Assembly: GCA_044508215.1 (NCBI GenBank)
Contig: JBIQID010000099.1
Coordinates: forward strand, 1-12,283
Source: JAEZFI01 sp044508215
Lineage (GTDB): Bacteria; Actinomycetota; Acidimicrobiia; Acidimicrobiales; Microtrichaceae
Reading direction: 5' to 3'
DNA: 12,283 bases
The position numbers were made by a program, and so were the translations under genes. Under the pieces are notes generated by a model. That model was not told the DNA's origin, made no database searches, and worked only from the letters and a program-made list of their open reading frames with translations. Shown here in pieces: positions 6,448-12,283 of the stretch; within the stretch, counting starts at the first letter, position 1, and the number at the start of each line of letters is the position of its first letter.

Positions 6448-7713
6448 GTGAACGTGCTGGTCGTCTGCCCTCACTACGCCCCCGACGAGGCGCCCACGGG
6501 CGAGGTGATGACGTCGATCGTGGAGGGGCTCGCAGAGCGCGGCCACCGACTGCACGTGGTGACCGCACTTCCCTGGTACCGGGACCACAAGGTCGCCGAG
6601 GGCTGGACCGGCAGGTTCTCGCGTCGGGAGAAGACCGGCTGGGGCTGGATCACACGGCTCCATCCGTTCCCCACCGACAAGCGCAACATCCCGGCCCGGG
6701 CAGTGGCGTTCGGCGGCTTCACCGTGCTGGCCGCCCTCGCTGCGATGCGTCGTCCGGACCGCAGCTTCCGGCCCGACGTGGTGCTCGTGATGTCGCCACC
6801 GTTGATCCTGGGCATCGCCGGGTGGTGGTCCGCGCTGCGCTGGCGGGTGCCGATGGTGTTCAACATCCAGGACGTGTTCCCCGACGTCGCAGTCGAGGTG
6901 GGGGCGATCAAGAACCCGAAGGTGATCGCAGTGGCGTCCTGGCTGGAGCGCTTCCTCTACCGGCGCAGCCAGGCGGTCACGGTGCTCAGCGAGGACCTCC
7001 GCCAGAACCTCGCCGCAAAGCTCGCTCGCCACCGCCCCGAGCGCGTCGAGGTCATCCCCAACTTCGTCGACGCCGAGCGCATCCGGCCCGGCGACCACGA
7101 CAACTCCTACCGCCGCGAGTTCGGCCTGGGTGACCGCACGGTCGTGATGTACGCCGGCAACCTGGGCTACTCGCAGTCGGTCGACCTGATGCTCGATGCC
7201 GCCCGGGCGCTGGCCGACGACCCCTCGGTCGTGTTCGTGGTGAACGGCGGCGGGTCGGCTCGGGCCGCGCTGGCCGAGCAGGCCAAGGGCCTCGACAACG
7301 TGGTGTGGGTGGGGATGCAGCCGAAGGAACGCCTCCCCGAGGTGCTGGCGGCGGCGGACGTCCACACCGTGCTGCTGAAGGAGGGGCTCGCGAAGTCGTC
7401 CGTCCCGTCGAAGACGTACTCGATCCTCGCCTCCGGACGTCCTGTGATCGCGTCCGTCGATCCGGGCACCGAGGTCGATCGCGTCGTCAGGGAGGCCGAG
7501 GCGGGCCTGGTGGTGCCTCCTCAGGATGCGCCGGCGTTCGTGGAGGCGGTTCGGTCCCTGGTCGGCGCCCCTGAGGAGCGTGCGGCGATGGGGGCGAACG
7601 GGCGCCGCTGGGTGGAACGGTGGCTGTCTCCCGCGGCGGTCGCCGAGGCCTACGAGGAGTTGTTCGAGCGGGTCCGCGGGCGCCGCGCGGGCCGGTCCGC
7701 AGCGTCCCGGTAG
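6448..7713 (+). CDS. WcaI/WbuB-like glycosyltransferase (GT4)
   Basis: This 421-residue GT-B protein belongs to the branch that includes colanic-acid WcaI and O-antigen WbuB. The first strand VNVLVVCPHYAPDEAPTGEV, with the conserved HYAPDE-type loop, begins at the GTG. Then come PWYRDHK, a hydrophobic membrane-facing segment (MSPPLILGIAGWWSALRW) and FNIQDVFPD. The donor half starts at YAGNLGYSQ (235-243). The branch-typical KSSVPSKTYSILASGRPVIA has Lys322 about where the second Glu of the usual EX7E would lie. The start is set by the homologous first strand and by TACTGT just upstream; in-frame codons before it contribute no recognisable domain. It appears to be transcribed alone from its own promoter. 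The next gene also has a TAnnnT just before its start, and a weak hairpin lies between them. Donor sugar is unknown; WbuB uses an amino-deoxy sugar, but that should not be carried over. Confidence 0.9.
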   Translation: MNVLVVCPHYAPDEAPTGEVMTSIVEGLAERGHRLHVVTALPWYRDHKVAEGWTGRFSRREKTGWGWITRLHPFPTDKRNIPARAVAFGGFTVLAALAAMRRPDRSFRPDVVLVMSPPLILGIAGWWSALRWRVPMVFNIQDVFPDVAVEVGAIKNPKVIAVASWLERFLYRRSQAVTVLSEDLRQNLAAKLARHRPERVEVIPNFVDAERIRPGDHDNSYRREFGLGDRTVVMYAGNLGYSQSVDLMLDAARALADDPSVVFVVNGGGSARAALAEQAKGLDNVVWVGMQPKERLPEVLAAADVHTVLLKEGLAKSSVPSKTYSILASGRPVIASVDPGTEVDRVVREAEAGLVVPPQDAPAFVEAVRSLVGAPEERAAMGANGRRWVERWLSPAAVAEAYEELFERVRGRRAGRSAASR

Positions 7714-7720
7714 GCGGGCG

Positions 7721-7739
7721 GGACCCCGGCTGGGGTTCC
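7721..7739 (+). terminator. Weak hairpin after the WcaI-like gene
   Basis: ACCCC (7723-7727) and GGGGT (7732-7736) pair around the loop GGCT, extended by GG and CC with a one-base bulge. It starts eight bases after the TAG. No U tract follows, so termination activity is uncertain. It also lies directly upstream of the next putative promoter. Confidence 0.28.
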
Positions 7740-7760
7740 TCGGCGCGCGAGGTGGTGCAG

Positions 7761-7766
7761 TACCCT
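7761..7766 (+). promoter_or_regulatory. Putative -10 (TACCCT) of a leaderless promoter for the four-gene unit 7775-11308
   Basis: TACCCT is followed by eight bases and then the GTG at 7775, the same geometry as at 6434-6448. No Shine-Dalgarno precedes the start and any -35 is weak. It would drive the membrane protein, pyrophosphorylase, epimerase and SDR genes together. Confidence 0.5.
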
Positions 7767-7774
7767 GTCGCGCC

Positions 7775-8593
7775 GTGCCCTCTCCCTCCTCCTCCAAGAA
7801 GATCGAGCGCGTCCAGCGTGCCGGCGCCAAGCGTTCGGCCGGTACTTCGCGCCCGCTCGGCTTCCCGCTGGGGATCATGGCGATCTTGCTGGTGGGCTCC
7901 CTTGCGGTGTTCTTCGCACGTGAATCCCGGCTCGACGCCCAGAACGCCCAGCCGCGGGTGAACGCCGGCTGGAGGGCCGCGTTCGGGGTCTACAACTGCG
8001 AGGGGTGGGCGAACCCGGTGTCGAACGCCGAGGACCAGGCCACCACGAGCGGCATCCAGTGGGGCCCCGGCTACATCTCGATCAGCCCGAGCAGCCAGGA
8101 GTCGAGCGGCAGCAACGCCCGCTTCGGCAAGTTCCTCGAGCGTGTCGGCATCACGATCGAGGACGGCGACGACGGGCCCGTCGCGAAGCTGCCAGCAGGC
8201 GTGCTCGACAGCGGGGACACGCTCTCGTCCGACGCGCGCTGCGCCATCAGCGAGGGCGACGACGCAGGTGAGGAGAAGCCCGCCGAGCTGGTGCTGCTCC
8301 GCTGGCCGCCGAAGTCCTCCGACAAGACCGATCCGCAGGTGATCCGCGGCAACTTCGAGGACGTGCGCTTCACCGAGGACCGCGAGATCTTCGCCCTCGC
8401 CCTCCTCCCCGAGGACGTCGACGACTACCCGTTCCCCACCGCGAGCGTGAACGCGATGATCGGCGAGTCGGCCAGCACGACGACGACGCCCGAGTCCGGT
8501 GCGAGCACCACGACGACCGCCGCGGGCGACGAACCGGAGACCACCCCGTCCACCACCGCGCCCGCTCAGACCACGACCACCACCGGCGGGTGA
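7775..8593 (+). CDS. Unrecognised single-pass membrane protein with Thr-rich C-terminal tail
   Basis: I cannot assign a function to this 272-residue protein. It has a Ser/Lys/Arg-rich cytosolic end (1-26), one transmembrane segment at about 30-48 without a cleavage or lipobox signal, an extracytoplasmic domain to about residue 230, and a tail of TTTT clusters with Ala, Pro and Glu. The outer domain contains AAFGVYNCEGW (Cys75), a Gly-rich turn GIQWGPGYISISPS (from 93), FGKFLERVGITIEDG and a second cysteine, Cys156, so one disulfide is possible. From memory, related acidimicrobial proteins carry a histidine-rich GIHTHGDG-type segment at the Gly-rich turn. Here the histidines are absent; this comparison needs a search. 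The GTG start follows TACCCT by eight bases. Leading a sugar-nucleotide operon, it may be an envelope-assembly or scaffold protein, but that is context only. Confidence 0.82.
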   Translation: MPSPSSSKKIERVQRAGAKRSAGTSRPLGFPLGIMAILLVGSLAVFFARESRLDAQNAQPRVNAGWRAAFGVYNCEGWANPVSNAEDQATTSGIQWGPGYISISPSSQESSGSNARFGKFLERVGITIEDGDDGPVAKLPAGVLDSGDTLSSDARCAISEGDDAGEEKPAELVLLRWPPKSSDKTDPQVIRGNFEDVRFTEDREIFALALLPEDVDDYPFPTASVNAMIGESASTTTTPESGASTTTTAAGDEPETTPSTTAPAQTTTTTGG

Positions 8594-8598
8594 GCTCC

Positions 8599-9609
8599 AT
8601 GCGAGCTGTGGTGCTGGTCGGAGGGTTCGGGACGCGACTGCGTCCCCTCACCCTCGCGGTGCCGAAGCAGATGCTCCCGGTGGGGCACGTCACGATGCTC
8701 GAGCAGGTGGTCGCCCGCCTGGGTGCGGCCGGCGTGACCGAGGTCGTCCTGTCGCTGGGCTACCGGCCCGACGTGTTCCTCGAGGCGTTCCCCGAGGGCA
8801 CGTGCGCCGGTGTGTCGTTGCACTACGCGCAGGAGCCCGAGCCGCTCGACACGGCGGGAGCGATCGCGTTCGCCGCCCGGGAGGCGGGGATCGACGAGAC
8901 GTTCCTCGCCGTGAACGGTGACGTGCTGACCGACCTCGACGTCCCGGGCCTGTGGCAGCGGCACCAGGAGAACGGTGGTCTCGCGACGATCGCGCTGACG
9001 CCGGTGGAGGACCCGACCCGCTACGGGGTGGTCGCGACCGACGCCGACGGTCGGGTCGAGGCGTTCGTCGAGAAGCCCGCTCCGGGTACCGCACCGTCGA
9101 ACCTGATCAACGCGGGCGCCTACGTGCTCGAGCCGGCGGTCATCGACCGCGTGCCGGCGGGTGAGCCGTGCTCGATCGAGCGCGCGACGTTCCCGGGCCT
9201 CGTCGCCGAGCGTCTGCTGTTCGCCGTGTCGAGCGACTCCTACTGGCTCGACGCCGGCACTCCGGCGGCCTACCTGCAGGCCAACCTCGACCTGGTCGAC
9301 GGCGTGGCCGACGGCGGCGCCGAGGGCATCTCTGCGGAGGCGCTGGTGAGCGATTCGGCGGTGGTGCGGCGGTCGGTGATCGGTGCGGGGGCCCAGGTGG
9401 GTGCCGGCGCCACGGTGACCGACAGCGTCGTGATGCCGGGGGCAGTGGTGTCGGGAGGGGCCGTCGTCGACGGTTCGATCGTGGGCGGCCGTTCGGTCGT
9501 CGGTGAGGGGGCTCAGTTGATCGGTTGCTCGGTGGTCGGGTTCGACCAGAAGATCGAGCCGTCCGCTGTCCTCGACGGCACGCTGGTGCCGTCCGAGGAC
9601 CAGTGGTGA
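8599..9609 (+). CDS. NDP-sugar pyrophosphorylase (mannose-1-phosphate guanylyltransferase-like)
   Basis: This enzyme would condense a sugar 1-phosphate with an NTP to give an NDP-sugar and pyrophosphate in the cytosol. The 336-residue protein has the signature VGGFGTRLRPLT followed by PKQMLPV (residues 7-28), where the usual PKPMLPV has Gln24 for Pro. The metal-binding Asp108 is in NGDVLTDLD. EAFVEKP follows, and YWLDAGTPAAY carries the second metal ligand Asp218. From about 244 a C-terminal left-handed beta-helix of hexapeptide repeats runs to near 325 (SVIGAGAQVGAGATVTDSVV and further turns). This two-domain layout fits the GMPP-like group better than RmlA; GDP-mannose is the best guess but glucose-1-phosphate or thymidylyl activity is possible. 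The ATG at 8599 matches where relatives begin. A GTG at 8590, overlapping the previous stop as GTGA, is an equally usable start that adds three residues. Confidence 0.88.
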   Translation: MRAVVLVGGFGTRLRPLTLAVPKQMLPVGHVTMLEQVVARLGAAGVTEVVLSLGYRPDVFLEAFPEGTCAGVSLHYAQEPEPLDTAGAIAFAAREAGIDETFLAVNGDVLTDLDVPGLWQRHQENGGLATIALTPVEDPTRYGVVATDADGRVEAFVEKPAPGTAPSNLINAGAYVLEPAVIDRVPAGEPCSIERATFPGLVAERLLFAVSSDSYWLDAGTPAAYLQANLDLVDGVADGGAEGISAEALVSDSAVVRRSVIGAGAQVGAGATVTDSVVMPGAVVSGGAVVDGSIVGGRSVVGEGAQLIGCSVVGFDQKIEPSAVLDGTLVPSEDQW

Positions 9610-10562
9610 AGGCGCTCGTCACGGGTGGCGCCGGGTTCATCGGCTCCACCCTCGTCGACCGCCTGCTGGCCGAGGGGCACTCGGTCGATGTGGTGGACAA
9701 CCTGTCGTCGGGCTCGCTCTCCAACCTCTCCGAGGCCCGGAGCGACCGCGACCACGACCTGACGTTCCACCAGATCGACATCTGCAACGACGGCGTGGTC
9801 GAGCTGATCGAGCGGCGTTCGCCCGAGGTCGTGTTCCACCTCGCAGCGCAGGCCGACGTGCGGGTGTCGGTCGCCGATCCCGCCCTCGACGCGCGCATCA
9901 ACGTGCTGGGCTCGATCAACGTGCTCGAAGGTGCCCGCCGGGCGGGGAGCCGCAAGGTGGTGTTCGCCTCGTCGGGCGGCACGATCTACGGCGAGCCCGA
10001 CGTGGCCGACCTGCCGGTGACCGAGGCGCACCCGTTGCGACCCGTGTCGCCGTACGGGATCACCAAGCGGGTCTTCACCGACTACCTCGACGCCTACCGC
10101 ACGCTCCACCACATCGAGTACACGTCGCTGGCGCTCGCCAACGTGTACGGGCCCCGCCAGGACCCCCACGGTGAGGCGGGGGTGGTCTCGATCTTCGCCG
10201 GCAAGCTGCTGCGCAAGGAGCCGTGCACGATCTTCGGCACCGGCGAGCAGACCCGCGACTTCGTGTTCGTCGACGACGTGGTCGACGCGTTCGTGCGGGC
10301 GGCGACCCGGGGCGACGGTCTGCTCATGAACATCGGCACGGGCGACGAGACGTCGGTGAACGAGCTGTACCGGGCGATGGCTGCGGCGGCCGGGGTGGAC
10401 ACCGACCCGGTGCTGGCGCCGGCGCGGGTGGGGGAGCTCGACCGGATCGCGCTGGACGCCACCCGGGCGAGGATCCAGCTCGGCTGGGAGCCGTGGACGA
10501 CCATCGAGGACGGCACCCGCGCCGTCATCGAGTGGGAGCGCGGCCGCCTCACTTCGCCGTGA
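9606..10562 (+). CDS. GalE-like NAD-dependent sugar-nucleotide 4-epimerase
   Basis: This 318-residue extended SDR most likely interconverts the C4 epimers of a UDP-hexose, such as glucose/galactose or the N-acetyl forms. The cofactor motif GGAGFIG sits at 7-13. FHLAAQADVRVS follows, then ASSGGTIYG (121-129) and the catalytic pair Tyr150/Lys154 in SPYGITK. ANVYGPRQDPHGEAGVVSIF is typical of the short actinobacterial and archaeal epimerases. TRDFVFVDDVVDA and NIGTGDETSVNELY complete the substrate domain. The GTG start overlaps the pyrophosphorylase TGA as GTGA, and GAGGA lies six bases upstream, so translation is probably coupled. The Gly-rich SSGGT segment differs from the SSSAT of E. coli GalE but is common in this branch. 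Which epimer pair it uses cannot be read from the sequence. Confidence 0.88.
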   Translation: MKALVTGGAGFIGSTLVDRLLAEGHSVDVVDNLSSGSLSNLSEARSDRDHDLTFHQIDICNDGVVELIERRSPEVVFHLAAQADVRVSVADPALDARINVLGSINVLEGARRAGSRKVVFASSGGTIYGEPDVADLPVTEAHPLRPVSPYGITKRVFTDYLDAYRTLHHIEYTSLALANVYGPRQDPHGEAGVVSIFAGKLLRKEPCTIFGTGEQTRDFVFVDDVVDAFVRAATRGDGLLMNIGTGDETSVNELYRAMAAAAGVDTDPVLAPARVGELDRIALDATRARIQLGWEPWTTIEDGTRAVIEWERGRLTSP

Positions 10563-11308
10563 GCGATCACGGTCGACGCTTCGAGGGCAAGGTCGCCCTC
10601 GTCACCGGTGCCGCGTCGGGGATCGGGCGGGCGACCGTCGTCCGGCTCAGCGAGGAGGGCGCGACGGTGGTCGCCGCCGACGTCGACCGCGACGGCTTGG
10701 CGTCCCTCCAGGCGGTGGCGCCCGGCCCGGTGCAGGTCGTCCCGACGGACGTGAGCGATCCCGACCAGGTGACGACTCTGGTGGCGGCAGCCGCAGATGA
10801 GGGTCACCTCGACGTGGTGTGCAACATCGCCGGCATCCTGCGCTTCGGCAACCTGGCGGACACCACGCTCGACGAGTGGAACCGCATCCTCGCGGTGAAC
10901 CTGACCGGCACGTTCCTGGTCTGCCAGGCGGCGATGCCGCACCTGTTGGAGGTGGGCGGCAACATCGTCAACGTCGCCAGCACGGCGGCGCTGAGCGGCC
11001 ACCCGTGGACGGCGGCGTACTCGGCGTCGAAGGGCGGGATCCTCGCCTTCTCGAAGGGGCTGGCGATCGAGTTCGGCCGTCAGGGTGTGCGCACGAACAT
11101 CGTCGCCCCCGGCTCGGTGGAGACGCCGATCCAGAACGAGTTCGCCTTCCCCGAGGGCGCGGACCGGTCGCTGATCCACCGGATCATGGCCTTCGACAAG
11201 CCTCGTGGACCGGAGCACGTCGCGTCGGTCATCGCCTTCGCCGCATCGGACGACGCGGCCCACATGTGCGGCAGCGTGCTCCGCTGCGACGGCGGCACCC
11301 TGACCTGA
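10559..11308 (+). CDS. Classical short-chain dehydrogenase/reductase (FabG-like fold)
   Basis: This 249-residue NAD(P)-dependent oxidoreductase has the full classical SDR set: TGAASGIG (16-23), Asp52 in VVAADVDRDG at the end of the second strand (which favours NAD over NADP), CNIAG for NNAG, and the catalytic Ser141, Tyr154 and Lys158 (YSASKGG) with normal spacing. VRTNIVAPGSVETP follows, and the C-terminal LRCDGGTLT is the usual family ending. The GTG start overlaps the epimerase TGA as GTGA. No good Shine-Dalgarno is seen, so it probably depends on translational coupling. As the last gene of a sugar-nucleotide unit it may oxidise or reduce a sugar or lipid-linked intermediate, but the family is too broad to name a substrate. 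A stem-loop follows its stop. Confidence 0.9.
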   Translation: MSDHGRRFEGKVALVTGAASGIGRATVVRLSEEGATVVAADVDRDGLASLQAVAPGPVQVVPTDVSDPDQVTTLVAAAADEGHLDVVCNIAGILRFGNLADTTLDEWNRILAVNLTGTFLVCQAAMPHLLEVGGNIVNVASTAALSGHPWTAAYSASKGGILAFSKGLAIEFGRQGVRTNIVAPGSVETPIQNEFAFPEGADRSLIHRIMAFDKPRGPEHVASVIAFAASDDAAHMCGSVLRCDGGTLT

Positions 11309-11316
11309 CTGGTCCA

Positions 11317-11334
11317 CCGGGAACCAATTCCCGG
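11317..11334 (+). terminator. Stem-loop after the SDR gene, possible terminator
   Basis: CCGGGAA (11317-11323) and TTCCCGG (11328-11334) form a perfect seven-base stem around the loop CCAA, nine bases after the TGA. No U tract follows, as is common for high-GC actinobacteria. It could instead be an operator for the following gene, whose ATG is 20 bases downstream. Confidence 0.42.
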
Positions 11335-11354
11335 GCGCTTGACGTCGAAGGGGC

Positions 11355-12014
11355 ATGCGACCCCGACCGGCCCCTCTCGTCTCGATGTTGCTCACCACCG
11401 TCCTGTTGTTCGGCTGTGGCGTTCCGGAGGACGCGAGCGGTCCATCCGTGGGCGATGTCCCGTCGCAACCATCGACGTTGGCGCAGTCGACACACCTTGC
11501 CGCGGCTTGGAGCACGGAGGAGCTCGTGCGCTTCCGTGACGCCGCGGCTGCCGCCCCCTTCTGGCAGATGGTCGACTGGACACCGCCCACGTCGCTCGGG
11601 AACGTCGCACGAGGGGTCGACAACCTCGTGGTCGGCACGCTCGTCGACGCTGCGCTGCCGGCAGAGCCACGTGCCGACGAGCTCGTCCCCTACGACGGCG
11701 CGCCCACCCTGTACCACCTGGAGGTCGTCCTGACCGTGCTCGACGAACATGGTCGGAACGTTTCGGTCGCCGTGCCGGTGCTCTCAGGTGGGCGCGAGGT
11801 GGTGGCGCTTGCGGAGCCGGCCGCAGCGACCATCGTCGAGCTGGCTCCGGTCGGCGCGCGCGTGCTGCTGGCAGAGCGTTCCGGTGGAGTCTCGCTCGTC
11901 GCGCTCGAATCGAAGGACGGGGGCGTCGTCGCCCACCACTCATCGCTCGACGGCGCCATCGCTACGCACGACATGGAGTCCTTGCAGACGGCCGTCCGAC
12001 AGTTGATGGTGTAA
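11355..12014 (+). CDS. Small predicted lipoprotein of unknown function
   Basis: No family is recognised. The 219-residue protein has a short positive start, a hydrophobic stretch and LLFGC, giving a candidate lipidated Cys21. Phe two residues before the Cys is unusual for a lipobox, so plain secretion is possible. The mature part begins with a Ser/Pro/Gly-rich linker. It continues with WSTEELVRFRDAAAAAPFWQ, DNLVVGTLVDA, and alternating Val-rich strands (LYHLEVVLTVL, VSVAVPVL) suggestive of a beta-sandwich. It ends in a short helix. No further cysteines are present after Cys21. The ATG is preceded by AAGGGG. It follows the SDR gene by 46 bases with a stem-loop between, so it is probably a separate unit. 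A link to the glycan genes is not shown. Confidence 0.75.
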   Translation: MRPRPAPLVSMLLTTVLLFGCGVPEDASGPSVGDVPSQPSTLAQSTHLAAAWSTEELVRFRDAAAAAPFWQMVDWTPPTSLGNVARGVDNLVVGTLVDAALPAEPRADELVPYDGAPTLYHLEVVLTVLDEHGRNVSVAVPVLSGGREVVALAEPAAATIVELAPVGARVLLAERSGGVSLVALESKDGGVVAHHSSLDGAIATHDMESLQTAVRQLMV

Positions 12015-12060
12015 CACACGACGCTCGACGCGCTACCGCCCCGGGAGCCGCAGTTTGGCC

Positions 12061-12237
12061 TCAGATCTTGAACAGCGGAGGGGCCGGTCGGAGGAGTTCG
12101 GCGATCGGCTGCAGGTCCCGCTCTTCGGAGGTGACGATCCCAAAGCGGAGCCGGTGGGCGGTGACCGCGACGTGCGCGTCCACCACGTCGGTCGTCCGGG
12201 CGCGGCCGGCCAGAGCACCCACGTCGTGTCGGGGCAT
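12061..12237 (-). pseudogene. C-terminal remnant of a VapC-like PIN-domain ribonuclease
   Basis: The minus strand encodes 58 residues that read as the C-terminal half of a VapC toxin, a Mg2+-dependent ribonuclease. GRARTTDVVDAHVAVTA carries the paired acidic residues Asp17 and Asp20, then come GIVTSEERDL (Glu38 where most relatives have Asp, and Asp41) and a short hydrophobic ending. A full protein would be near 130 residues with its first catalytic Asp at the N-terminus. Here two consecutive in-frame TAG codons at 12252-12247 stop the frame only three codons before the ATG. None of the three minus-strand frames in the remaining bases looks like PIN sequence. I infer a 5' truncation rather than a simple frameshift, but only 46 bases remain to judge from. 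No antitoxin gene is seen in the window. A TAGCGT six bases before the ATG could still drive a leaderless peptide. Confidence 0.6.
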
Positions 12238-12246
12238 GCTGAAACG

Positions 12247-12264
12247 CTACTACTGCGGTAGTAG
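12247..12264. promoter_or_regulatory. Perfect 7+7 palindrome, possible operator
   Basis: CTACTAC (12247-12253) and GTAGTAG (12258-12264) are perfect inverted copies around TGCG. The site is AT-richer than its surroundings and is placed like an operator between the PIN remnant on the minus strand and whatever begins beyond the right edge. A GTG at 12276 with AGAGG upstream could be a plus-strand start. VapB-type antitoxins and BlaI-type repressors bind palindromes of this general kind, but the exact sequence is not diagnostic. Confidence 0.5.
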
Positions 12265-12283
12265 AGGTCCAACAGGTGACTCG

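Noticed and set aside
5238..7133. Long plus-strand open frame across the minus-strand GT4 and the next gene
   Set aside because: Low-complexity Arg/Pro/Gly translation; the minus-strand GT4 has EX7E and other family motifs in the same place.
5677..7878. Very long minus-strand open frame covering parts of two glycosyltransferases
   Set aside because: It runs antisense to the WcaI-like gene and in the wrong frame of the minus-strand GT4; no coherent domain.
10094..11638. Minus-strand open frame opposite the epimerase and SDR genes
   Set aside because: Shadow composition and no motifs; both plus-strand genes have complete catalytic residues.
12015..12060. Bidirectional terminator between the lipoprotein gene and the PIN remnant
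   Set aside because: The 46-base gap between the convergent frames has no stem longer than a few bases and no U tract on either strand.
12033..12272. 79-residue minus-strand frame overlapping the PIN remnant
   Set aside because: TTG start and Ser/Pro/Arg-rich translation; the neighbouring frame gives the recognisable PIN C-terminus.

Overview
This is a GC-rich window of roughly 70% G+C. GTG starts dominate, genes are tightly packed, several promoters look leaderless, and secreted proteins carry Thr/Pro-rich tails. Together these suggest a high-GC actinobacterium, most likely of the Acidimicrobiia (Ilumatobacter/Iamia-like). That lineage call is inference from style and gene content, not from a marker gene.

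Almost the whole window is a cell-surface glycan locus. On the left, the start of a gene leaving the window on the minus strand (1-123) is divergent from a LytR-CpsA-Psr (LCP) protein (205-1680), an enzyme family that attaches glycans to the cell wall. A 257-base gap follows. It holds a tandem 80-base repeat that supplies the LCP stop codon, then the promoter and leader of a three-gene unit: UDP-glucose 6-dehydrogenase (1938-3212), UDP-glucuronate decarboxylase (3215-4150) and a GT4 glycosyltransferase (4162-5286). The first two enzymes convert UDP-glucose to UDP-glucuronate and then UDP-xylose. A second GT4 enzyme lies convergently on the minus strand (5262-6380) and overlaps the first by 25 bases at its 3' end. 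It is divergent from a third, WcaI/WbuB-like glycosyltransferase (6448-7713).

A new leaderless promoter then appears to drive a tightly packed unit from 7775 to 11308: an unrecognised single-pass membrane protein with a Thr-rich tail, an NDP-sugar pyrophosphorylase of the mannose-1-phosphate guanylyltransferase type, a GalE-like sugar epimerase and an SDR oxidoreductase. The last two start codons overlap the preceding stop as GTGA, and the first junction has the same GTGA available. A stem-loop follows the SDR gene.

The right end (11309-12283) looks like accessory DNA: a small predicted lipoprotein with no recognised family, a 58-residue C-terminal remnant of a VapC-like PIN-domain toxin on the minus strand, and a perfect 7+7 palindrome just upstream of it, close to the window edge.

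The strongest non-obvious signals are three. A TAnnnT hexamer lies 6-8 bases before four GTG starts and before the start of the PIN remnant. The tandem 80-base repeat forms the LCP stop. The unknown membrane protein leads a sugar-nucleotide operon. I see no clearly new defence or mobile system.
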